From contig RCTD01000001.1 of assembly GCA_014898415.1 (NCBI GenBank), forward strand, positions 1,612,001-1,676,000: a stretch of 64,000 nt of DNA, written 5' to 3'. The translations under genes and the position numbers were made by a program. The DNA comes from Stromatinia cepivora. Lineage: Eukaryota > Ascomycota > Leotiomycetes > Helotiales > Sclerotiniaceae. Below are positions 48,450 to 58,330 of this stretch, piece by piece; within the stretch, counting starts at the first letter, position 1; each line of letters starts with the position of its first letter. Under the pieces are notes generated by a model. That model made no database searches. It saw nothing but the letters and a program-made list of their open reading frames with translations, and had not been told where the DNA came from.

Positions 48450-50462
48450 TTCCTTTTCCAAAAGAATATATATTGATCCTTAAAAAAAAATTGATCCGGA
48501 TTCAAAATCAATATAATATTCTATTAAATAATAATCAAATAATATATTACTTTTATCTTTTAAAAAGGCTTCCTCGTATTCCTTATATTTAAAAGATATT
48601 TACAAAAATAATAATAAAAAAACATTCTTGAAGTTTGATGATACTTTTATAATTGATTAGATTTCAAATAATAATATACAGATTTTGACCCCGGTTTTTA
48701 TTTCTTTATATAATTCCTTGATTATTATTATTTCAAAATCTTATAATACAGATTTGAAATAGAACGAAATCGATTATCAATCGATATCCGGGTTTACTAT
48801 TTAAAGCCAAAGTAGCCCTAAAATAGTATCGATCCCTGGTAGATTCAGAATAGTAATAATGAATTGATAAGTATATATCCTTTTTTCTTTATATTCGTTT
48901 ATTATTTCGATAGTGAATCGATGATTACTATAAAAGCATATACTAATTCTATTAATTGATATTAATAAAATACTTTTGCTAGGATCAGGGGCCTAATCCT
49001 ATTCGATATATTTGTTTTATTAAATAATATTAATTTGCACTCTAGAATCAATGAAACAATATATCTTCGTTGAAGTATTATCAACCTTAAAATTTGCTTC
49101 GATAATTAGAATAATATATCCCTTTTATTAAAGATCCAGAATTACCAAAACGATTAAAGTTACTACTAAATTATAGCGTTTCCCTGATTGTTATCTTATA
49201 AAAGATATATAAAACAAATATAAACAAGATAATTACCCTTACATCATCAACAAATATATAAATTGATATATCCTTTCGAATAATGATCCAATTGTTGATA
49301 ACAGAAACATTACAATTTTTATTCTCGATAACCTTCTTTCGAAATTCCTTTATCTTTCTTTTCTATAAAAAGAGATTTGGAATATTGAAACTATAATTAT
49401 ATATTACTAATCAGCAATAAATTATTCTACTTTTAAGATTATCCATTTTGAAAAAGATTGAAAGAATAATTGAATTGTATAAAAAGATTACTCTGTTTTC
49501 GATTACAAAATATATTAAAGGGATTTATTATATAATATATTTTATTTATATTCTCCAAACAGCATATTTATTTGATCAATTCGTTTCTGCTTTTTGATTA
49601 TTGAAATGATTCCGAAATTCTTTTTGCAATATAAAGAAATAGATCTATTAAAAAACATTCTTTTCGAATATTCTTCATCTTCGATTCGATTTTTTCTTTT
49701 AAACTATCGAGATATACTACAAAATTATTTATATTTTATATAAATTATTATTTAGTATAGATTATTTATTATATAACCAAACACTAACAATTACCTTTGT
49801 TTAATATCACATCATATATATATTCCCTGAACTCTTTCTACAATATATTAGAATCCATCATCCCACTCTCGTATCAACGCCAAATCGTAAAAGGTTATTT
49901 TTGAAAGTATTAAATAATATAATCTATTTTCTTTTGATTTATCAGAAAATAGTATCCATCGTTATTCCAAAATATAAATTCAATTTGGAAAAAGAAATCT
50001 TTTGCTTCTATAATAATAGAATTCTTGTAAAATAAAGGTTTTTGAAGTTTCGAAAATCTTCCTTAAAGAACTAGAATAGAATTAAATATCATCTCCCTAC
50101 TGTTGACAATTATTACCAACAAACTAATTGTTCTTTTTTATATAAAATGAAAAAAAATTTTCTCGATCTATTGTTGATTTTCTAATCAAAAGATTTCGAA
50201 CTTTTTTTATATATTTTCGAATCTTTATATTAATTCTATTTCAAGTTATATAATGAATTGATGATTTAATATCAATATCTTATCTTCATTGCCACTCTAA
50301 ATTCTCGATATGTTTTCCCCTCAAATTTAAAAAATATTTGAACTGATCGATAAATCTGAAGTGCTTTTTATTCCCACCATAATTATTCGAAGAAATATCG
50401 ACAATAATTAATTAACGAATTACTCTTAAGAGTCGAATAAAAAGAATTATCAAAATCATAAA
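48450..50462 (-). pseudogene. Gypsy F gag and protease region
   Basis: The position between RT and 5' LTR implies gag and protease. The sequence is very AT-rich with no open frame over 60 codons on the minus strand. I cannot identify a protease active site or zinc knuckle with confidence, so this entry is by position. Confidence 0.45.
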
Positions 50463-50738
50463 TAACAAAGAATTAATTAATCCTAAAATAGCTATAAAAC
50501 TTTTCATTATTCTTTTCTAATTAAAAAAACCTTTTTCTTTTAAATCCAATAAAAAACGATATCGGAATAATAACAAACCGTCGATCATATATTAGAATTT
50601 AATAAATACAGAGATTTTACAGAATTTTCTAATCAATCGACAACAGATCGCCAATGGTACGCTTGTCTTTAACAATGAAGCCGCTTCCCTGTAGAGATTC
50701 CTAGCTTTACTAGCAACACCCTTCCAATAACCGTGACA
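50463..50738 (-). repeat. Gypsy F 5' LTR (276 bp)
   Basis: Pairs with 43301-43576 and is less mutated in its last 120 bp (ends CCGTGACA). The ORF 50592-50786 (minus) spans its edge and is not a gene. Confidence 0.88.
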
Positions 50739-50830
50739 AAAATGAGAGTTAGAATTAAAAGGAATATTTATTTGCTGAATATACATATTCCTGGACTATA
50801 CGATATTTCGATTTTAAAAGAAATTGCTAG

Positions 50831-51047
50831 TGTCGGAATATGAATCATATATATAATAAGGATGGTAAGGATGGTAAGGATCATATGTGTACTAGTACTC
50901 GTATTAGTGCTTCGGCATATACCATTATATAGTTTCTTCACCCTCTATAGTTTCTAGCTCTCTAGGCAAATCAAAACGTATTAATAACCACAGAGTTCTA
51001 TACGTTCGTTGACAAGCTTCACTTCCCCGTATACAGTTATCCCGACA
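50831..51047 (+). repeat. E-plus 3' LTR (217 bp)
   Basis: Pairs with 36098-36313, ending intact in CCCGACA, followed by TSD GAATC. Confidence 0.92.
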
Positions 51048-51052
51048 GAATC

Positions 51053-51170
51053 TATAGAAGATGAAGAACTATATAATGATGTATGCCGAGGCATTAGTGT
51101 GAGCACTAGTGAGCACGTGATTCTTACCATCCTTACCATCCTTACCATGCACGTGATTCATATTCCGACA
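51053..51170 (-). repeat. E-minus 5' LTR, outer part
   Basis: Minus-strand start TGTCGGAATATG at 51170. It contains the inverted CACGTG/ACCATCCTT block and continues, across E-plus, at 36097. The outer TSD would be GTATC (51171-51175), with its partner left of the window. This marks the right edge of the nested pile. Confidence 0.9.
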
Positions 51171-52361
51171 GTATCATAATTTCATATATAATTTAGAATC
51201 ATTCTTTTGGATACTCTTTTGGATTTGTATATATTGAAATAGATTTAGGCAATAAAAAGAAAGTAAAAAGGAATACAAAGATTGGAATTACAAGAATACA
51301 AATAAATTGAATAAAATAAAGTTAAGAACAATCGCTGGAATAAATGAATTTATTAAAAAGATAGATTCGAATTTTACTTTTTATTGTAAGCTATTGATAC
51401 TCTATATTAAACAGCTTTATAAAATAATATTCTCAAATGGAAAATAATGATCAATTGAAAATCGATAATTGTATTCGCGAATAAGGTTAATACTGGGGGA
51501 TACAGGGGAAGTCTTGGAAATATAATTCAATTTAGGAATTTCAACCCGGCGAACTTTCTTTTTTGGCGTCACGAATGAAAGCGTTCCCTAGAAATGTTTC
51601 GGACGAATAATTCTTTTGTACTTCTGCTCTCTCAATTTTCATTTATCATTCATCAGCAAAATGTGTTTATGTTCAGATATTCAATATAGATTTATACAAC
51701 CTTCTGATAACCAAGAGATATGAGAGAACGAATTCAATAAAGAGAAATTGTTCTTACCTGCGGCGTATGCCCAGCAAGGCGATCTCTGGCGTCAGTCACT
51801 CTTTCAATATTCATTAAAATCAAATCTATGTAATAGCTGTAAAGCTCAATTAGAGGATTCTAAAAATCTAAGCTTCATGCTTGTTCAACGATTCAATCTA
51901 GTACAATTAATTCTTGAATACTTTTCTGAATTGAAGGCGCTCAGAAAATGAAAATCGGCATCAGATTGTATAACCCAGTTCCGGAGGCTGGCGCAAAGGT
52001 GGGGACAGAATGACAGACGGTCACTGTGGAGATGGTGCTTGGTGCCTTCTTCCCCGGACGAAAACAAAATATTACCCTACCTGCTCAAACCTCTTCTCCT
52101 CAGCAATCAGGAAGAAATGCTTCAAGGTTTAATTTGGGAAGAGAAAGAGGAAGAACAAAAAAATAAAAGGGGAATCTGAGAAAACCGAATACATTTGGTG
52201 TTCTCTGTACCATTCGGATACTTACATAGAAAGGCAAGCTTTTAATTAGTTGTATCACTATACTTTGTATCTTTAGAATATTTATATAGTTAGATCTTTG
52301 GGCTCTTATAAGTTTATTTCTTAAATACATTATTATCAATCAATTTTCCTCAGACATAATT
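51171..52361. other. right flank of the retroelement pile, no gene recognised
   Basis: AT-rich to about 51.53 kb, then patches of normal base composition (51.54-51.60, 51.74-51.80, 51.95-52.07 kb) in AT-rich sequence. ORFs 51748-51951 (plus) and 51885-52067 and 52100-52339 (minus) show no domain I know and no consistent frame. The patches could be remnants of an older gene. Confidence 0.5.
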
Positions 52362-53565
52362 ATGACTCAAAGATTCTATTTCGAAGGTTTTCAGTGGTCT
52401 ATGATCGAACTACATGATGATAATGATGAAATTATCAAATTCTAAATATACTGTTTTGATACTCATTTCGAAATCCAATACCGATTATATAATCTATCTC
52501 TTTCATTATTTCTTTTGAAATAACATTATAGTTTTTTAGCTATTATAAGAACAAACGAAGTAGGAGATAATCGGGACTACGAAAAAGTCTTAGAAGAGAT
52601 TTATCGTTTCAAAAAACCATTCGAAGAGTTTATGGCCAAATTAGCTTCTAATCCATAATCTTCATCCGAATATTTATCCGATTATCTTTATCCATTATTC
52701 TTAATTCTCGAAATAAGAACAGAGGTTTAAGAAAGTATAAATATTCAATCACATCTTAAAGATGAATTTCTGCGATAGATAAGATGAATATATATCCATT
52801 TAAAAAGATTGGTTGAAACTAGTGAAATCCTTTACCTCATCTCAAATACGATTTATACTAATTTCGTTGGATCCAGAATAACATCCCTATTTTCGAGGCC
52901 CGATTAAGGTTATTGCTGGGAATAGTACTGTATACTATTACAAGGATTTATCTTCAGAATTATCATCTTTAAGAAAGAAGAAATCATAAATACATATATA
53001 AATTCCAACTATTATTAAGATAAAAAACCTTCACCCCGATATACGAATCTGCTGCTTACATAGTATGGTTATCGATAATGATCGCGAAATCTTACAATAT
53101 TGGTTCTATACTACAAAAGAGGAACTGCTCGCTAAATGGGGGGACGATGGCTCAGATTACTTCAACCTTGAGCAATACGCTGATCCGAACTTCAATCCGA
53201 AACGGTTGGTAGGTATCTTGATTCATTATATTGAAAATAAGGGCACACTCGAAGAGATAGCACCCTGGTCTGATTGCTTGGATGAGAATAGGCGTTGTTA
53301 AGCTATTAAGCTTGAAAGCCTTGTTAGGGAACTGTATGAAGTAGGTTTGGTATAAGGTGATGCTAAACCAAGCAATGTGTTGGTCGATCGAGACAATCGA
53401 TTGTGGCTTATCGATTTAAAGGGCAACTATACCCCCAACTGGGTTGATAAGGTCAATAGGGACAGCCAAAAAGGTGATTTGCAAGGAGTTGAGAGAATTA
53501 AAGAGTGGTTGGCTAAACACAGCGAGAAGCCTCTTGATCGATATGTTCGTCCTCCAAATAATTGA
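52362..53565 (+). pseudogene. fungal protein-kinase-like gene, decayed
   Basis: Starting at ATG 52362 (MTQRFYFEGFQWSM), a frame with many stops runs to about 52.89 kb (IIRTNEVGDNRDYEK, FKKPFEEFMAKL, then FVGSRITSLF). It shifts by one base and continues to 53565. The second part has HYIENKGTLEEIAPW (hinge region), then GDAKPSNVLVD (catalytic loop; the usual Trp or His before GD is now part of a stop) and LWLIDLKGNYT, where DFG-G-YT is normal. The tail is DLQGVERIKEWL. The pattern matches a large fungal family of kinase-like proteins with WGD-K-x2-N loops. Stops at 53299 and near 53353, the frameshift and the changed DFG rule out function. Confidence 0.75.
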
Positions 53566-54000
53566 ATGTAATGAAACGAATATGTATTAGTTTTCGAGAT
53601 AGGCCGTACAGATAGAATAAAGGAGATCCAGAAGTAATTTCGCCTGTGAAATTAGTATTTGTTCTCAAGTAGCATAAAAGACAATTGAGTTTCATAACTT
53701 TTGATCATCAATTAGGGTCAATATTGAACTGATCCATTTCCATTTACATTCAAGAGAAGAATGTTCCAAACTCGCTATAAGCTCAGTATCCTTGGTAAAA
53801 TATCACAAGTTCCCGCTTTATCCCTATATTGCGAAATGAATATCCATAGAGAGAATCATCAAAGGCCTAGCCCTCCACTCCACACAAGACAGTCGGCCAT
53901 CAACGCATAAAATACCGATCTATGGTAAATTAATATTCGTTGTAAATTATAATACATAGGTAAAACTCACGCTATTTGGCCAATAAGGGTCTCTGTTAAG
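53566..54000. other. intergenic, nothing recognised
   Basis: Moderate GC, with short ORFs only (53513-53695 minus overlaps the kinase relic antisense). No repeat end or RNA gene seen. Confidence 0.5.
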
Positions 54001-54270
54001 TTAGACCTTGCAACCAAAACAATGCCTATGGCCACATCCACAAATGTTGACCCCAGCAGTAAGCCTGGAGAAGCATAAATGGCAAGTCCAACCACGTTCG
54101 TTGAATACTTTTCTGCGACAAGGGGTACTACCAGGGCAGAAGCTGCGGTCTATCAAAGTGGCTGTTGAAAAATTGATGCCAGTATACCGCTGTAGTAGAC
54201 CATGAATGTAAACGCCTGCGTCGCGGGCAGACTGACAGAAATTCACATCAGCGGGAATCCAGTATGACAT
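54001..54270 (-). CDS. small protein with C-terminal zinc-finger-like Cys cluster
   Basis: 89 codons, ATG at 54270, TAA at 54001, no internal stop. The last 30 residues read GWTCHLCFSRLTAGVNICGC and then GHRHCFGC: a C-x2-C-x8-C-x-C-G-H-x2-C-x2-C arrangement after a Trp. Small fungal proteins with a RanBP2-like or related zinc ribbon often end W-x-C-x2-C ... C-x2-C-G-H-x2-C-x2-C, and this is close, one residue shorter at the second pair. The N-terminal 55 residues have no known domain. It is flanked by a decayed kinase-like gene and a transposon tail, and may itself be a gene fragment or last exon. The plus-strand ORF 54008-54205 is its shadow. Confidence 0.5.
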   Translation of the reverse strand: MSYWIPADVNFCQSARDAGVYIHGLLQRYTGINFSTATLIDRSFCPGSTPCRRKVFNERGWTCHLCFSRLTAGVNICGCGHRHCFGCKV

Positions 54271-54411
54271 ATCAGCAGGATGTCCATATAGGCGTGTTTT
54301 TTTTATGAATTGACATATGATATGTCGAGTTTGCAGATCGGGGGGGGGTAGAAGTGAAGACTTGAAGCAGGAAAGGTTGATGGTCGTGAATAGGAATGCA
54401 GGGGTTTCAAC

Positions 54412-54642
54412 TCACCAGACCTCAATCCAATTGAGACTATATGGAACTGGATCAAGGACTATATTGAGAATAAATTTGGGGATGTACAACTATCATATGA
54501 TCAACTGCGGATAGCAGTACGAGAGGGATGGGATGCTATTACAGTTGATCAGCTTAATCAACTCATAGATAGCATGGGGGACTGGTGCCAGGCAGTGATT
54601 GATGCTCAAGGGGATATACAAAGTACTGAAGCTTGTATGTAA
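54412..54642 (+). pseudogene. Tc1/mariner transposase C-terminal fragment
   Basis: A frame of 76 codons from 54412 to TAA at 54640: SPDLNPIETIWNWIKDYIE is the third catalytic block (Asp before LNPIE) of Tc1-type transposases. A helical end follows (SYDQLRIAVREGWDAI, then LIDSMGDWCQAVI). It is less mutated than the 3.7-kb element and of a different subfamily. The rest of the transposase is absent upstream, where a run of nine G lies at 54340-54348. Confidence 0.85.
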
Positions 54643-55080
54643 TCGGTATCAAATTCTGACTCATAATATTATCCGCCCCCGCACGCGCACAGACAATGTA
54701 CAATATTTACGCCGGATACCACAGTATAGCCTCGTTTATCGCAGGCCTTACTAGCGGCTAGATTACCACACGTTCTTATTGTGATCTAGAGACAAGCCCG
54801 TTCAGGCGTTCGACTATATCTTGCGCACCTTCTATAGTATATATGCACTAATCTAGTACGCGTCTGGCCGTTAATAACCCGGGTCTGAGAATGTAATATA
54901 CGCGCTGTGCTCGAGCCCTAGGCATGCCGTGCAATTCTTGGGTATATATACAGTATCCAAAGTCCTAGCTAGGCTTCCTCGATTGGGCTTGGCTTCCGCA
55001 GCTCATCACCGGGTATCCACGAAGGACCTCGTTTTTGAAGATGCATCACTCTCGGGGGCGGCGGGGCCGAGCTTGGTTCC
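54643..55080. other. GC-normal intergenic sequence, nothing recognised
   Basis: Roughly balanced base composition without an ORF of note. No tRNA or rRNA gene recognised on reading both strands. Confidence 0.45.
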
Positions 55081-55086
55081 GGTATA

Positions 55087-55121
55087 GGAGGGGGAGGGGG
55101 GGGAGGGAGGGGGAGGGGGAG
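55087..55121 (+). repeat. G-rich tract with quadruplex-type spacing
   Basis: About 35 bases of G runs (3 to 8 G) broken by single A. A shorter G-rich tract lies at 57905-57918 on the other side of the pogo element. Confidence 0.8.
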
Positions 55122-55325
55122 AATGCATGCAACTTTCTGAAAAAGGGCAATTGAGCTTCATCAGCTGGCGAGCGTGCAGCACGGGTTGCTAAAAAAGACA
55201 ACTGAGCTTCATCAGCTGGCCAGCGTGCAGGACAAGAGGCTGCTTAAAGGACAATTGGGCTTCAGCTGGCGAACATGCAGGGAGAATGCATTCCTTTCTG
55301 CAAAAGGATAATTGACTGCAGGATA
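55118..55325 (+). repeat. imperfect minisatellite, unit about 53 bp
   Basis: Three diverged units starting GACAATTGAGCTTCATCAGC-like at 55146, 55197 and 55249, and a partial fourth at 55307. GAGAATGCAT...CTTTCTG occurs before the first and again within the third (55119, 55281), suggesting a higher-order period of about 160 bp. Confidence 0.75.
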
Positions 55326-55455
55326 AGGTCCCCAGATTAAACTTCTGGTGGCGCCGTTCTCAGCCAGCCACCCGCGACATTCCCGTTTCCTGAACGCCCT
55401 ATTGCAGCTATCGACATATCTAGTGCCATCTTCGGCAGCTTGACTAGACGGCGGC

Positions 55456-55501
55456 GAGCTGAGAACGCATGAACAGTGGCTAGCTGAGAGCGCATGACCA
55501 G
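55456..55501 (+). repeat. short tandem duplication, 25-bp period
   Basis: AGCTGAGAACGCATGAACAG at 55457 is repeated with two changes at 55482. Confidence 0.7.
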
Positions 55502-55687
55502 CGTCTACAATACCACCGTAGTATCAAATAACTATTTAAGTCTAATACCCCACTTTCGGGCCACCCCCTCTTTTGGGCCACCTTAAAAAACCACCCCATT
55601 TTAAGCAATCTCCCTCATTAAATCTTTAATAATTCAACAATCATTTAATCAATCGATCTGAAATTTAAATATATTATTATTTATAAT

Positions 55688-57799
55688 ATGATGAATGAAG
55701 ATGATATTGTTATAGCCCTTAATACGATTGCAAATAGACTAGCTATACGTCGGGCCAGCTCGGAATATAATGTTCCCTATATTACACTTCAAAATCGAAT
55801 AGATGGTTATTTATCTCAAAGAAATGATATACAAAATATACAAAAGATAGTTCCAGTTCAGGAGAAAATATTAGTAGATTAGATATTAGTATAGGAATCA
55901 TTAGGTACTAATTCTTATAAGAATTTCTAATAAGTTTATTAAATCACTTAATAATATTAACCGAACCGATGGTTATATGATCACGTGATATATTAATAAT
56001 ATAATTTCATATTATTAAATTTTATTATTATACAAAATCTTGATCATATATCATATTAGAATGATTTATAATGGAATAGAATGTGATGGAAGCATGTAGA
56101 ACTTTCTTATTTCTAAGGTTAAATATTATTGGTTACTATTTCATTTCATTATATAAAACAATTCTATAAGATTCGATTTAAATCGATCTTATTTATAATC
56201 ATAGAATATTATAGAATTTCATAGAATCCTATCAAATATTATAAATAAGAAGATTTTCTTCAAAGAATTCTTCTGAAAAACAAGCAAAATAAATTCAATA
56301 TTCAATACACTCATATTTTGACTTCAACCATTATATATTCGATCACCCTTTTAAGCTATATAACTAAGTCTTCCACTATAATAATAGTGAATAATATTAT
56401 TATTATATTATTCATTATTATTAACCAATCAACCTCCTCCAAGAATTCTATTCATCAACAAATAAGGGAAATAGATGAAAGTTTCTTCGAAGTAAAAAGA
56501 GATGATTCTTTATTTGGAAAACAATAGATACAGAATTTTTTGAAAAGAAACCCTGAAATTAGAACTAAAAGACAATATCGAATCGATTCTGTATATGTTT
56601 CAAATGCTATTGAAATTATTGATAAATGATTTGAAAAGCTCAATTTACCTTTGATTAAGTATATTAAGCCCGAAAACCAATAGAATATAGATGAAGCTGG
56701 TATTATAGAAGGTCAGGCTTAATAATAGGAAATTCAGAATATCGTTTTATTCAAAAAAAACAATCTGGTTCAAAAATTTGGACATCTTTTATTGAATACA
56801 TTTCGGCAACAGAACAGATATTCAAATTATTTGTTATTTTCAAAGAAAAATATGTATAATAATAATGGTTTCCTATAGATCTTATTCTATATAAGGAATG
56901 GAAGTTCATTGCTACAAATAATGGATGGATGATAGATGCTACAGAGTTTGAATAATTGAAAACAATCTTTATTCTTCAAATTATCCCTTCCCGATCTAAA
57001 GAAACTAGATTACTTATATTAAATGGTTATGGAAGTTATAAAATCATTGAATTTATATTTGAATATTTTAAGAATAATATCTATTTTCTATTTCTACTGT
57101 TATATACATTATATATACTACAATTATTAGATTTATTAGTATTCTCATCTTTCAAAAATGTTTATAAACATCATCTCAATAAATTGAGTTCTTTATTGAA
57201 TTCTTTAATAACTGGGAAACATAACTTTCTTGTTTGTTATTAGAAAACTAAAACAGAGAGTTTGACAATTTATAATATCAAATCTGGATGGAAAACTTCT
57301 GATTTATAGCTTCAAAATCGTATTAAGCCTTTTATGAATTGTTTATTACTTGAGAATAATAATAATAAAATTCTAAATCAAAATTCTGTTTCAAATAATA
57401 ATCTTCAATATTAATAAAATATAGAATCATTTTTTATTCTATGGAAAACCTTTCAAAAAGTATTAGATCTTCGAAAATATGTATATATAATAATTCAAGA
57501 AAAAGAAATCAATCTTTCAATTCGTCGATTGTTATTTTGTAAAATTACAAAAGGTTTTGATACTAAAGATTATAAACTTATATAATCAGAGTATCGAATA
57601 AAACAATTGGAATATAAATTAAAGTAGATTATATCTAAAAAAAGATGAATAATAAAAACTAATCCGAATTCGAGATTTGCAGGGATTAAAGTTATTCGGG
57701 GAGTACAAATTGAAATTGGGGATTGTGAAATTGAAAAGGATGATTCTAATAATGATTATGAAATAAATATTATAAGAGATTTTATTGAAATAGAGTAAT
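55688..57799 (+). pseudogene. pogo/Fot1-type DDE transposase
   Basis: ATG at 55688. The N-terminal helix-turn-helix (psq type) reads ALNTIANRLAIRRASSEYNV. The frame is interrupted at 55915 by the 529-bp unit and resumes at 56450 with HQQIREI (CENP-B-type DNA-binding region). Catalytic triad: NIDEAG (56684-56701, Asp kept), LILNGYGSY (about 57012-57038, Asp changed to Asn) and LQLLDLLVFS (about 57121-57150, Asp kept). The longest open part is 56956-57243. A long helical C-terminus with IRRLLFCKITKGF follows. Many stops at Gln/Trp codons. The enzyme is dead. Confidence 0.9.
55916..56444. repeat. 529-bp solo-LTR-like insertion, copy 2
   Basis: Perfect duplication ATTCT (55911-55915, 56445-56449). 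Identical in length to 40651-41179, with the same ends and the CACGTG at 55982-55987. The ORF 56318-56527 crosses its right edge into transposase and is not a gene. Confidence 0.8.
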
Positions 57800-57889
57800 T
57801 GTTGAATTATTAAAGTTTAAAATTTATATAATGATATTTTCGAGGTGGCCCAAAACAGGGGGTGGCCCGAAAGTGGGGTATTAGACTTA

Positions 57890-58330
57890 GGTCTTGCTAC
57901 CCCGAGGGGGGGAGGGGGTTGCATCAGAAAATGTGGTGTTTGGAGAAGGATGGCGGTAATGAAAAGACTATTGCCCCGAAAATGACACGAGGATCGAGAT
58001 GCGTCTTGGATGAAAAGTTGATTGCCCCGCGAGCTGAGCTCCAGGCAGGTTCTACGGTCGGATGGGGTGAACAGCGGGATATTCTAAGCGGAATCTTTTC
58101 AGCGCTCGCTTGGGAAGAAATATCATAGCGCGAGCACTGACTCGACTTAGAGTGGTCGAGGGCATGATGTTGCACAGTCATACATGGGCATATACAGACA
58201 GCTTACTCTACATGTGTATAGACAACCAATCACTACTTTCTAGATTGCACGCACGGAGTAAAGAGTGATATATTAGATTCGTAGAAAGTAGTTTAACCAG
58301 GCAGCCAGATGAAGTCCCTTGTCCAAAAAA
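57890..58330. other. spacer at the edge of the GC-normal pocket
   Basis: GC rises abruptly after the pogo element. The two overlapping ORFs here (57862-58128 plus, 57924-58181 minus) oppose each other and match nothing known to me. This is also the 3' flank of the gene on the minus strand. Confidence 0.5.

Larger units (their letters stand above)
43301..50738 (-). mobile_element. Ty3/gypsy element F, complete
   Basis: 7438 bp with 276-bp LTRs (43301-43576, 50463-50738) whose minus-strand ends are TGTCACGG and TTTGCCA. It is inserted in E-plus downstream of RNase H. The flanking 5-mers ACAAA and AAAAT do not match, so the TSD is unproven. The minus strand carries gag to integrase from right to left. 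On the left, between integrase and 3' LTR, a plus-strand gene relic occupies about 43.9-45.3 kb. Confidence 0.85.
36098..51047 (+). mobile_element. Ty1/copia element E-plus, complete, with three insertions
   Basis: LTRs at 36098-36313 and 50831-51047 with TSD GAATC (36093-36097, 51048-51052). It sits inside the LTR of the opposite E-minus copy. The plus-strand gene order is gag, protease, integrase, RT, RNase H (37.9-43.2 kb). Insertions inside it are a 190-bp solo LTR, the 529-bp unit and the 7.4-kb Gypsy F. Net length is about 6.8 kb. Confidence 0.9.
55540..57887. mobile_element. pogo/Fot1-type DNA transposon, interrupted by the 529-bp unit
   Basis: Inverted ends of 44 bp with one mismatch (AGTCTAATACCCCACTTTCG at the left; its complement at the right), flanked by TA (55538-55539, 57888-57889). 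Without the 529-bp insertion and its duplication the element is about 1.81 kb. Size, end length, TA target and transposase motifs are those of fungal Fot1/pogo elements. The ends are GC-rich and unmutated while the interior is AT-shifted. Confidence 0.93.

Noticed and set aside
53065..53565. Intact small kinase gene
   Set aside because: The two open parts are separated by stops, the upstream half is in another frame with more stops, and the DFG motif is lost.
54317..54514. 65-codon plus-strand ORF
   Set aside because: It overlaps the Tc1 transposase tail in another frame, and the SPDLNPIE frame is clearly the coding one.
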